The notes: generated from the sequence alone by a model not told the origin. Shown: positions 1 to 6,466, numbered from the stretch's first letter. The stretch: 9,024 bases of DNA from an archaeon CG07_land_8_20_14_0_80_38_8 (GCA_002779595.1 PEWF01000003.1:369-9392), one strand, 5' to 3'. Numbers and translations: made by a program.

Positions 1-416
1 AGGATGAATCTGATTTGAGCAGTGCTGAGGAGGAATTATTAGGGGCATGGGCTTTGAAGAAGCATAAGAGCGAATTCTTGTTTGTTGTTGATTATCCATG
101 GAATAAGCGCCCTTTTTATCACATGAAAAATGATGACAATAAGACAACGAAGAGTTTTGATTTATTGTTTAAGGGTTTGGAGATTACGAGCGGCAGCCAG
201 AGGGAGCATAGGGCGAATATTTTAAAATTGCAGGCAGAGGAGAAAGGATTAAGCCTGACGCAGCTGCAGGATTATATTAATTTCTTCAAATACGGATGCC
301 CTCCCCACGGCGGAATGGGCATGGGACTGGCTAGGGTGGTGCAGAAAATCCTGAATTTGGACAATATAAGGGATGCTATTTATTTGCCAAGAGACCCTGA
401 AAGGTTAACTCCTTAA
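1..416 (+). CDS. aspS: Aspartyl-tRNA synthetase (archaeal type), C-terminal part
   Basis: This is the last 137 codons of a class II aminoacyl-tRNA synthetase that charges tRNA-Asp (in some archaea also tRNA-Asn) in the cytoplasm. The reading frame is open from base 3 through the window edge, so the TTG at 15 is internal and the true start lies upstream. Visible catalytic-core landmarks are the RPFYHM strand, the EITSGSQREHR segment typical of AspRS, the PPHGGMGMGLARV stretch corresponding to class II motif 3 with its ATP-binding arginine, and the PRDPERLTP terminus that closes many archaeal AspRS proteins. The residue before the motif 3 arginine is Ala where an acidic residue is usual. The stop overlaps the stop of the convergent downstream gene by four bases. 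A run of T follows (418-422) and could end transcription. Whether it is discriminating or non-discriminating cannot be judged from this part. Confidence 0.95.
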   Translation, partial: DESDLSSAEEELLGAWALKKHKSEFLFVVDYPWNKRPFYHMKNDDNKTTKSFDLLFKGLEITSGSQREHRANILKLQAEEKGLSLTQLQDYINFFKYGCPPHGGMGMGLARVVQKILNLDNIRDAIYLPRDPERLTP

Positions 417-706
417 AATTTTTCTTTCTCAACGTATGCTTTCAGCACGCCCTGAATCTGCAAATTGTATACTGGCTTTATCTGCTCATAAGTCTTCTTC
501 ATTAATTCCCTTCCTTTATTCCCGAACACATTATTATTGTCCGTGAAGTTCACAAATTCGTCCCTGAATCTCTTATTCTCCCCTGAAGGTTTATTCAAGT
601 ATTGGTTGAATTCATTGAATAAACCCACCCATTTCAAGAACTGCTCATTGTTCAAAGATTCAGAACTTTTCACTTCTTCCGTTAATTTCAACAAATTTTC
701 AATCAT
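413..706 (-). CDS. Small protein of unknown function (97 aa)
   Basis: I do not recognise a family. The product is soluble-looking, rich in Asn, Glu, Lys and Phe, with no membrane segment, signal peptide or cysteine; helical stretches at both ends flank a polar middle (residues about 40-62). It starts at ATG 706, with a TATA-like TTTAAATA centred near 737 on this strand, about 31 bases upstream, which fits a leaderless or nearly leaderless mRNA. It converges on aspS and the two stop codons overlap (413-416), as with other gene pairs here. A shorter ORF on the opposite strand (537-740) is probably only its shadow. The coding call is supported by the promoter, the clean start and the tight fit to its neighbour, not by homology. 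Confidence 0.7.
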   Translation of the reverse strand: MIENLLKLTEEVKSSESLNNEQFLKWVGLFNEFNQYLNKPSGENKRFRDEFVNFTDNNNVFGNKGRELMKKTYEQIKPVYNLQIQGVLKAYVEKEKF

Positions 707-730
707 AAATATTGAAAACTTAAAAAAATC

Positions 731-749
731 AAGTATTTAAAGTTTTTTA
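731..749 (-). promoter_or_regulatory. Archaeal promoter of the 97-aa gene
   Basis: Read on the minus strand this is an A-rich BRE-like stretch followed by CTTTAAATAC. The TATA centre near 737 is about 31 bases before ATG 706, so transcription would begin at or very near the start codon. Confidence 0.6.
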
Positions 750-783
750 ATTAACGTTTCAATAATTCAATTTTAATAAAAAC

Positions 784-797
784 ATTTTTAAACTAAT
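784..797 (+). promoter_or_regulatory. Promoter of the LRR gene
   Basis: ATTTTTAAACTAAT with an A-rich BRE-like stretch just upstream. The TATA centre is about 28 bases before ATG 817, so the mRNA is probably leaderless. The same 14 bases recur at 1756-1769 in front of the 16S rRNA leader. Confidence 0.7.
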
Positions 798-816
798 TTC
801 TGCCTTATTAATTTTT

Positions 817-1749
817 ATGAGCAATACTCTTGAGCAAGAATTGAAAAATAATACGTTTAAGATTAATGATTACATTACACTAAAACTAGAAAAAGGTAAG
901 ACTAATATTTACGTTAAAGGTGAATTATTCCAGCAGTGCAAATACTTACTATTACAAATACCCACTGATGAAGTGAAAGAAACAAAAAACATAGATTCAA
1001 TAGATGAAGCTGCAGGGAAATACAGCAATGAATTAGAAGGAAAACAAACAGTAATAAATTATATTAGCCCGGAAGAAGAATTCAGAGGACACTGCAGCAA
1101 TTTGCAGGCATGGGCTGAGAATGATTATGACACAAGATTATTGCATTCAAACTTATCTTTCCCATTGTTAAAAAAATTAGTTGAAGCAGGAGACTCATTA
1201 GCTAATAAAGTGTTCAAAGATGAACTATGTTTGAGGTTAACAGCAGGATACGAACCAGTAATAGAATACTTAACAAAAGAAAAATACTTAAATAATTTCA
1301 CAGAAGAAGAAAAAATAATATTACTAGAAGACCAGAAACAATTAAACAATTACTTACTAATCCTAAACACAATAACAAAAGAAAAAATAAGAAATAAAAT
1401 ATTGCAAGAAAACTTAGAACAATTACTAACAAATAAAGAAAACCAAAACATAACAACACTAAAATTAAACAATTACAAACTAGCCAAAATACCAGAAACA
1501 ATAGAACAACTAAAAAACTTAAAATATTTAGACTTGGGCAGCAACCAAATCACAACAATACCAGACAGCATAACACAACTCAAAAACCTACAAGAATTAT
1601 ACTTATACAATAACCAACTCACACAAATACCCGAAACAATAGAACAACTAAAAAACTTAAAATATTTAGACTTGGGCAGCAACCAAATCACAACACTACC
1701 AGACTGGCTTGAAAAAATGAAAAGAAAAGGAATTAAAATTAATTATTAA
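817..1749 (+). CDS. Leucine-rich-repeat protein with conserved archaeal N-terminal region
   Basis: A 310-residue cytoplasmic-looking protein without signal peptide or membrane segment. Residues about 211-310 form four LRRs of 23 residues with the pattern LxxLxLxxNxLxxIPxxIxxLxN, the short LRR type often used as a protein-binding surface. Residues about 88-170 hold a distinct region containing GHCSNLQAWAENDYDTRLLH and FPLLKKLVEAGD; from memory this block recurs before LRRs in Woesearchaeota and Lokiarchaeota proteins, where its function is unknown. The partner and role cannot be read from sequence. LRR 2 and LRR 4 come from an exact 63-base duplication (1495-1557 and 1633-1695). The C-terminal half of the coding strand is extremely A-rich and poor in T and G, with ATA, ACA, AAC, CTA and TTA codons dominating, unlike its neighbours. 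ATG 817 is chosen because the promoter sits 28 bases upstream. Confidence 0.9.
   Translation: MSNTLEQELKNNTFKINDYITLKLEKGKTNIYVKGELFQQCKYLLLQIPTDEVKETKNIDSIDEAAGKYSNELEGKQTVINYISPEEEFRGHCSNLQAWAENDYDTRLLHSNLSFPLLKKLVEAGDSLANKVFKDELCLRLTAGYEPVIEYLTKEKYLNNFTEEEKIILLEDQKQLNNYLLILNTITKEKIRNKILQENLEQLLTNKENQNITTLKLNNYKLAKIPETIEQLKNLKYLDLGSNQITTIPDSITQLKNLQELYLYNNQLTQIPETIEQLKNLKYLDLGSNQITTLPDWLEKMKRKGIKINY
1495..1557 (+). repeat. 63-base direct repeat inside the LRR gene, copy 1
   Basis: Identical to 1633-1695, offset by 138 bases, which is exactly two 23-codon LRR units. Similarity continues on both sides (about 1487-1566) with single mismatches at 1494 and 1558. It encodes ETIEQLKNLKYLDLGSNQITT. 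Confidence 0.95.
1633..1695 (+). repeat. 63-base direct repeat inside the LRR gene, copy 2
   Basis: Second copy of the LRR duplication, identical base for base to 1495-1557. It encodes the last full LRR before the capping segment LPDWLEKMKRKGIKINY. Confidence 0.95.
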
Positions 1750-1755
1750 AGAAAG

Positions 1756-1769
1756 ATTTTTAAACTAAT
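1756..1769 (+). promoter_or_regulatory. Probable 16S rRNA promoter
   Basis: ATTTTTAAACTAAT, a TATA box that begins six bases after the LRR stop codon. It predicts a transcription start near 1786, giving a leader of about 200 bases before mature 16S. It is identical to the LRR gene promoter core at 784-797, and downstream bases remain similar (TTCTGCC against CTTGCACC). Confidence 0.65.
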
Positions 1770-1785
1770 CTTGCACCAATATATG

Positions 1786-1987
1786 TTACCACTCTTGGAT
1801 ATACTTCTGAGTGTGGTTTAAATGAGTATCATGGAAGAGATTTTCATGGTATGATGTTCATAGTAGTGCTTTGTTGTTGTGTGTTATTTTCAATAACTGC
1901 AATTTAACAATTCCTTAAAAAAAAAAGAACTTTTAGTCATGTGGCTTTACGATTTTGAACCTGGAAGGATCAACACCGGCAAATTCA
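1786..1987 (+). other. 16S rRNA 5' leader (external transcribed spacer)
   Basis: A non-coding stretch of about 200 bases between the predicted start of transcription and mature 16S. It holds a possible hairpin near the 5' end (1788-1794 with 1809-1817, two-base bulge), the 5' arm of a long stem with the 16S trailer (1852-1891), an A-run at 1917-1926, and AGGATCAAC (1966-1974), which is complementary to the start of 16S (1994-2002). I see no gene in it. Confidence 0.6.
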
Positions 1988-3457
<1,470 letters not shown>

Positions 3458-3600
3458 TTTTTCATTTATTTATTGAATAAGTGAGAAAATGAGCACCATA
3501 ACTTTGTAAAAATAGGAATGATGCTGAAAGAAGATAACACCAAAGCACTACACAATATTGAACATTACAATACTTTTTTAAATCTAATATTTTTTTAAAA
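3458..3600 (+). other. 16S rRNA 3' trailer, terminator region and downstream promoter
   Basis: After mature 16S come a T-run (3457-3462), the 3' arm of the processing stem (3530-3567), and two T-runs (3574-3579 and 3591-3597) that could terminate the rRNA transcript. The first T-run is also part of the TATA box of the next gene. I see no gene or tRNA here. Confidence 0.55.
3574..3588 (+). promoter_or_regulatory. Promoter of the P-loop kinase-like gene
   Basis: TTTTTTAAATCTAAT, close to the TTTTTAAACTAAT seen before the LRR gene and the 16S gene. The TATA centre lies about 28 bases before ATG 3608, so the mRNA is probably leaderless. Confidence 0.6.
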
Positions 3601-3607
3601 ATTATTT

Positions 3608-4411
3608 ATGAATGATGAAGACGCGTTCAGGGAAACGATTAAGGATTCGCACCCGATAATTTACGAGTATAATCTTCTTACTGGCAAAGTGCAGTATAAT
3701 GATTCAAAATTAAAATATGAGTATTACAAGGATGAGGAGGACCCGTTCGGCCAGGAAAGGAAAGAAGTACTGGATGAATTAATCAGGTTAGAGGATGAAA
3801 AAATTGGGTTCTTAAGGAAAGAGAATAATTTAAGGGAGTATTTGCAGGAATTAATAGTCAATAAATTGAAAAATTACATGAATAATAATTTCGTGTACAG
3901 CACGAGTATTGGAATGCAGGGAATTGGGAAGAGCACTTTCTTTTCAGATAATTTTGAAAAAGAATCAATTGACGCTGACAAGGAGCTTAATAACGGGAAT
4001 TTTGTTGAATTCGCTGACGAGATATGGGCTTATAAAAGATTTAACAGATTGATTGAACACAGGATAGAGTGCAAAAAATCAACCTTACTGGACGGTTTAT
4101 CCCACACTATTAAAAGAAGGAAAGATTTGAAGAGAACAAAAAATGAAAATAATGCTGACATTTTCCTGTTCTTCTTCCAGGGCAATGTTAAAACCTGCCT
4201 TGAAAGGATAATAAAAAGGAATGCTGATACTAATAAAGGAACAAAGCCTTTGGCTGAAGTGGTGAATTACTTGGTGCAGTTGGAAATGCCAATCAATAAA
4301 TCTTATGAATTGGAAGAAGGGATTGACTTATTATTCGTGATTAACGAGTATGGCAGATTCCTTAATGCTTATCCTTTGTCCAAGATGGAAGAAATCATTA
4401 ATCATGAATGA
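3608..4411 (+). CDS. P-loop NTPase of the polynucleotide-kinase-like (AAA_33) type
   Basis: A 267-residue cytoplasmic protein. A charged, probably helical N-terminal region (about 1-95) precedes a P-loop kinase core. Walker A is GMQGIGKST (residues 102-110), followed by the DAD segment at 122-124, a strand ending in LLDG at 160-163 that fits Walker B, a basic helix TIKRRKDLKR, the strand ADIFLFFFQG, and a LID-like CLERIIKRN (197-205) with Arg 200 and Arg 204. This order matches polynucleotide kinase-like and zeta-toxin-like P-loop kinases, which phosphorylate RNA or DNA ends, nucleotides or sugar nucleotides. The substrate cannot be told from sequence; I see no partner ligase or phosphatase nearby. 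It converges on the 190-residue gene with a 14-base overlap of coding ends, and TTTTTTT after the stop (4411-4418) may terminate it. ATG 3608 fits the promoter. Confidence 0.8.
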   Translation: MNDEDAFRETIKDSHPIIYEYNLLTGKVQYNDSKLKYEYYKDEEDPFGQERKEVLDELIRLEDEKIGFLRKENNLREYLQELIVNKLKNYMNNNFVYSTSIGMQGIGKSTFFSDNFEKESIDADKELNNGNFVEFADEIWAYKRFNRLIEHRIECKKSTLLDGLSHTIKRRKDLKRTKNENNADIFLFFFQGNVKTCLERIIKRNADTNKGTKPLAEVVNYLVQLEMPINKSYELEEGIDLLFVINEYGRFLNAYPLSKMEEIINHE

Positions 4412-4970
4412 TTTTTTTCAATAATTCATTATGGTAATTTATGCCCCAGTACTTGGCTATTACTGCATCGAACAAGTCAATAATGTTGTGCGAGCGCAGC
4501 GTGTTAATGCTGAAAGCGTCAGGGAAGAATTCCTTAAATTTTTCACTCGTAAGGTTAAAATTGGATTTGGAAAAAGGCGATTTAATGTTAAAGTAAACGC
4601 TTCCCCTGATGTTAATGTTTAATGTGCAAATGCCCGGTTCGGCATGACTGGAAGGAGTGGTAATGCTCGTGTAATAATTTTTTTCTCTAATCCTTTCTGA
4701 ATAAATTGTTTTGAGCACGTCAATTAATGAGGAATCTGCCCGCATTACATTATGAATCCTGCCCAGTTCATAATCAACCATTCCTTCAAGACTGATTAAT
4801 GTCTGATTTAATGCATTATTTGCCAATTGTTCAGTATTCCTGTTGAAGTAATTGGAAAGAATTTGGTGATGAATTGGTATGATAACTCCTGCTGGGCAGA
4901 GCCTTATGCATTCTGGATTAGCATTAATAATGACTTCCTCCCTTGTCAATAATAACTCCTTTAATTTCAT
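4398..4970 (-). CDS. Protein of unknown function (190 aa)
   Basis: I do not recognise a family. The sequence begins MKLKELLLTREEVIINANPE and contains a His-rich patch IPIHHQIL (about 32-39), a central helical part, and a beta-looking stretch ICTLNINIRGSVYFNIKSPF (about 113-132), then a helical C-terminus. No signal peptide, membrane helix or classical motif is visible. Cysteines occur singly. ATG 4970 is supported by a TATA element TTTTTAAATAAG centred near 4999, 29 bases upstream. It lies 38 bases downstream of the small membrane protein on the same strand but has its own promoter in that gap, so co-transcription is optional. Its end overlaps the kinase-like gene by 14 bases. Confidence 0.8.
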   Translation of the reverse strand: MKLKELLLTREEVIINANPECIRLCPAGVIIPIHHQILSNYFNRNTEQLANNALNQTLISLEGMVDYELGRIHNVMRADSSLIDVLKTIYSERIREKNYYTSITTPSSHAEPGICTLNINIRGSVYFNIKSPFSKSNFNLTSEKFKEFFPDAFSINTLRSHNIIDLFDAVIAKYWGINYHNELLKKIIHD

Positions 4971-4993
4971 AATAGTTTTTCAACAAAAAAGTT

Positions 4994-5008
4994 CTTATTT
5001 AAAAACTT
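4994..5008 (-). promoter_or_regulatory. Promoter of the 190-aa gene
   Basis: On the minus strand it reads AAAGTTTTTAAATAAG, in the 38-base gap between two same-strand genes. The centre is about 29 bases before ATG 4970. Confidence 0.6.
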
Positions 5009-5284
5009 TTAATTTCCTGATTTTTTGACAATTTCCGCTGATTTCATGGTTCTTTTATGCTTTTCATCCTTTTCCTGCCTTGCGCGGTGAGTTATTGCAG
5101 AAAGGATTTGGAGCATAAGGAAACTCACCGGCACAATGAGCAATAAAAAAGTTATTGCAAGCAGAGCAATATTTAATTTGTCAGTCACAACTGCCTGATA
5201 CAAATAGTAAATAATGCTTATAAGAACAACGAATAATATGAGCAGCAATAATTTCAGTAATTGGTCAATCCTTTCCTTTTTCAT
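5009..5284 (-). CDS. Small two-helix membrane protein, unknown function (91 aa)
   Basis: The frame is open further upstream to 5392, but I choose ATG 5284 because a TATA element (ATTTATTTAAG, centre near 5314) lies 30 bases before it and the extra N-terminal 36 codons read through a non-coding repeat. The product starts MKKERIDQLLK, then has two hydrophobic segments (about 8-33 and 38-65) joined by a short polar loop, and a strongly charged tail with KDEKHKRTMKSAEIVKK. With a basic N-terminus and a basic tail, both ends are probably cytoplasmic and the loop outside. No known family is apparent. It is the first of two same-strand genes with the 190-residue protein. Confidence 0.7.
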   Translation of the reverse strand: MKKERIDQLLKLLLLILFVVLISIIYYLYQAVVTDKLNIALLAITFLLLIVPVSFLMLQILSAITHRARQEKDEKHKRTMKSAEIVKKSGN

Positions 5285-5309
5285 CAGACTATTAAAGATG
5301 CATTGGCGA

Positions 5310-5320
5310 CTTAAATAAAT
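5310..5320 (-). promoter_or_regulatory. Promoter deciding the start of the 91-aa membrane protein
   Basis: ATTTATTTAAG on the minus strand, centred 30 bases before ATG 5284. It would lie inside the coding region if the longer start at 5392 were used, which argues for the shorter protein. Confidence 0.5.
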
Positions 5321-5348
5321 TATCGGCTCCAATAGGGGAAGCGTGCGG

Positions 5349-5433
5349 AAGAGCAAGTCATTAAAATGGACTAATAGTCCTAGGCGCCGCAAAAAAATGC
5401 GTTAGCCTTTGAGTTTAATTTTTTTCTTGGATT
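5349..5433. repeat. Structured direct repeat, copy 1 (85 bases)
   Basis: Shares two identical blocks with copy 2 exactly 250 bases away (start to start): 39 bases (5349-5387) and 30 bases (5404-5433). Only the middle differs. That middle is a hairpin: AGGC (5382-5385) with GCCT (5405-5408), then CGC (5388-5390) with GCG (5399-5401) around an A-rich loop. The left block carries GGAC-TAATA-GTCC. On the plus strand the hairpin is followed by a T-run (5420-5426), terminator-like. On the minus strand the block reads in frame as SKKKIKLKG and a stop. It could be a small RNA, a terminator unit, or a duplicated gene end. Confidence 0.8.
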
Positions 5434-5494
5434 CCTGCACTGCTCCCTCCTCTTCTTGAAGCCATATCGGTTCGGTTTTTTTTAAGGTGTTAAT
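5402..5494 (-). pseudogene. Possible remnant of a gene 3' end
   Basis: An open frame of 30 codons with no ATG, ending WLQEEEGAVQESKKKIKLKG and a TAA inside repeat copy 1. A stop (5495-5497) closes it upstream. GGAGGTG on this strand (5501-5507) is fully complementary to the 16S 3' end, but no start codon follows at working distance. It may be the tail of a lost protein or chance. Confidence 0.25.
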
Positions 5495-5598
5495 TTATTC
5501 CACCTCCCTTAATTGCGCCTGCTAATTTTTTTTTAGTGGCGCAAAAATATGACTAATTTTTTTTTAAGAATTAATTTCAGGAATTCAACAATTTATTC
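5434..5598. other. Non-coding spacer between the two repeats, with hairpin and T-tracts
   Basis: 165 bases without an intact gene. It contains a hairpin with arms TTGCGCC (5513-5519) and GGCGCAA (5538-5544), an inner CTAA/TTAG stem and an all-T loop, then a second copy of CTAATTTTTTTTT (5522-5534 and 5553-5565). The T-tracts on the plus strand could terminate transcription. Confidence 0.5.
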
Positions 5599-5679
5599 AA
5601 GAGCAAGTCATTAAAATGGACTAATAGTCCTAGGCGCTGCAAAAGCATCAGCCTTTGAGTTTAATTTTTTTCTTGGATT
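5599..5679. repeat. Structured direct repeat, copy 2 (81 bases)
   Basis: Matches copy 1 in blocks 5599-5637 and 5650-5679. The variable middle again folds: AGGC (5632-5635) with GCCT (5651-5654), then TGC (5638-5640) with GCA (5645-5647) around AAAA. Compared with copy 1 the outermost inner pair has changed from C:G to T:A on both arms, so pairing is kept. On the minus strand it also ends SKKKIKLKG with a stop, here TGA. Confidence 0.8.
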
Positions 5680-5684
5680 GAATC

Positions 5685-5883
5685 TTATTGCGTTATTATT
5701 CCTGAATTAACCCTTACTTTTTTTGTTCCAATGCGAAAGAATGTGACAGTATATCCCTCAAGTTTTTTTGTTGGTGTTGATGAAAAAAATGGTTGAGAAC
5801 TTTCATCGGGAACTTTATCTTCCCAAGACTGTAAAGTAAATAATGCTACTGTCCCAACAATTTGCGTGCATTAATTCACTCAT
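5685..5883 (-). pseudogene. Frameshifted small gene, unknown function
   Basis: On the minus strand ATG 5883 begins a frame that stops after 22 codons, while the next frame is open from 5870 to a TAA at 5685-5687 for 61 codons, reading IVGTVALFTLQSWEDK near its start and TVTFFRIGTKKVRVNSGI near its end. This has the look of a real protein: a short hydrophobic segment then a beta-rich domain. Dropping one base near 5868-5871 joins both frames into a protein of about 65 residues starting MSELM. A TATA element (5911-5920) lies about 32 bases before ATG 5883, directly after the metallopeptidase stop. It is either a decayed gene, a sequencing or assembly error, or chance. No family is recognised. 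Confidence 0.4.
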
Positions 5884-5910
5884 CGTCTGTTGATAACACA
5901 AACAATCTTA

Positions 5911-5920
5911 TTATTTAAAC
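5911..5920 (-). promoter_or_regulatory. Promoter of the frameshifted small gene
   Basis: GTTTAAATAA on the minus strand, directly downstream of the metallopeptidase stop and about 32 bases before ATG 5883. It suggests this stretch was, or is, transcribed separately. Confidence 0.45.
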
Positions 5921-5922
5921 TT

Positions 5923-6306
5923 TTACTTTTCCATGTAATCTTTATAATAATTCTCCACTGTTCCGCAGTTAAGGGTTTTCTGCATTTCAAAATGGGGCTT
6001 TAATGCTCCGCTGAAAGTCTTTGGAATGTGCAGTAATTCATGGATTAAAACTTTGATTTTGTCCCTCTCGTCAAGTTTCTCGTAACGATTTTTTAATAAT
6101 TCTATGGCGTATAATGGTTTTGTGCCGTAAGCGAATGAGAATATTCTCGGAGTGCTCCAGATTCTTGCAATAACCCTCCTGCTCTGGCTCTTCTTTGAGA
6201 ACACGCACCTGACCTGCTCGCTGTTAATGTAACCCCATCCGAGTTTTGAAATTATATCCTTAATCACTAGTTCCTCAGCAAAGGCGCGCTCAAAATTTAA
6301 TTTCAC
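5923..6306 (-). CDS. Small HExxH metallopeptidase (putative phage-metallopeptidase-like family)
   Basis: A 127-residue single-domain protein with the zinc motif HELLH at residues 89-93 and a third probable ligand His 105 in the sequence HIPKTFSGALKPH. The pattern VLIHELLHIPKTFSGxLxPH is the hallmark I associate with the Pfam putative phage metallopeptidase family, found in archaea and viruses with no known substrate. The N-terminal part carries a basic, Cys-containing stretch (CVFSKKSQSRRVIARIW) that may bind a partner. There is no signal peptide, so it acts in the cytoplasm. The start is GTG 6306, supported by a TATA box 27 bases upstream that it shares with the divergent tRNA gene; no ATG precedes the conserved part. 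Hydrolysis itself is inferred from the motif. Confidence 0.85.
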   Translation of the reverse strand: MKLNFERAFAEELVIKDIISKLGWGYINSEQVRCVFSKKSQSRRVIARIWSTPRIFSFAYGTKPLYAIELLKNRYEKLDERDKIKVLIHELLHIPKTFSGALKPHFEMQKTLNCGTVENYYKDYMEK

Positions 6307-6324
6307 AAATAGTAATAATATTGA

Positions 6325-6340
6325 AAAACTTTTTAAACAA
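6325..6340. promoter_or_regulatory. Bidirectional promoter, metallopeptidase and tRNA-Ala
   Basis: AAAAACTTTTTAAACA works as a TATA element on both strands: its centre is about 27 bases from GTG 6306 on the minus strand and about 30 bases from the tRNA 5' end at 6363 on the plus strand. No other TATA-like element sits at the right distance for either gene. Confidence 0.6.
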
Positions 6341-6362
6341 TTCCTTTCCTACTATATTAATC

Positions 6363-6434
6363 GGGCTGATAGCTTAGTGGTAGAGCGCCACGTTTGCACC
6401 GTGGAGGTCAAGGGTTCAATCCCCTTTCAGTCCA
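6363..6434 (+). tRNA. tRNA-Ala (anticodon TGC)
   Basis: A complete 72-base cloverleaf. Acceptor stem GGGCTGA pairs with TCAGTCC and includes the G3:U70 wobble that marks alanine tRNAs. The D arm is GCTT-AGTGGTA-GAGC, the anticodon arm CCACG-TTTGCAC-CGTGG with anticodon TGC, the variable loop AGGTC, and the T arm AAGGG-TTCAATC-CCCTT. The discriminator is A and the CCA end is not encoded. There is no intron. In many archaea tRNA-Ala(TGC) sits between 16S and 23S; here it is an independent gene about 2.9 kb past the 16S end. Confidence 0.98.
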
Positions 6435-6466
6435 AGAAGAGTGGCAGCACAAAAAATAATATACAA

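Noticed and set aside
1125..1691. Open frames antisense to the LRR gene
   Set aside because: The translations are low-complexity Phe, Leu and Ser strings produced by the A-rich codons on the other strand.
1848..1900. C/D box guide RNA in the 16S leader (ATGATGT resembles box C)
   Set aside because: No CTGA box D follows at a suitable distance and the segment is used in the leader/trailer stem.
4431..4622. 63-codon plus-strand frame over the 190-residue gene
   Set aside because: The longer minus-strand gene has a promoter and full-length packing; this is the weaker alternative.
5285..5392. N-terminal extension of the two-helix membrane protein starting at 5392
   Set aside because: The extension runs through repeat copy 1 and over the promoter for ATG 5284, and copy 2 can be translated the same way without a gene attached.
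5640..5670. C/D box guide RNA on the minus strand of repeat copy 2 (CTGATGC)
   Set aside because: The box is imperfect, is lost in copy 1, and there is no matching box D.
5349..5679. CRISPR array or insertion-sequence ends
   Set aside because: There are only two copies, too long for CRISPR repeats, in direct rather than inverted orientation, and no transposase or cas gene is present.
6363..6434. tRNA-Ala as an attachment site for an integrated element
   Set aside because: I found no second copy of its 3' end in the window and no integrase gene.
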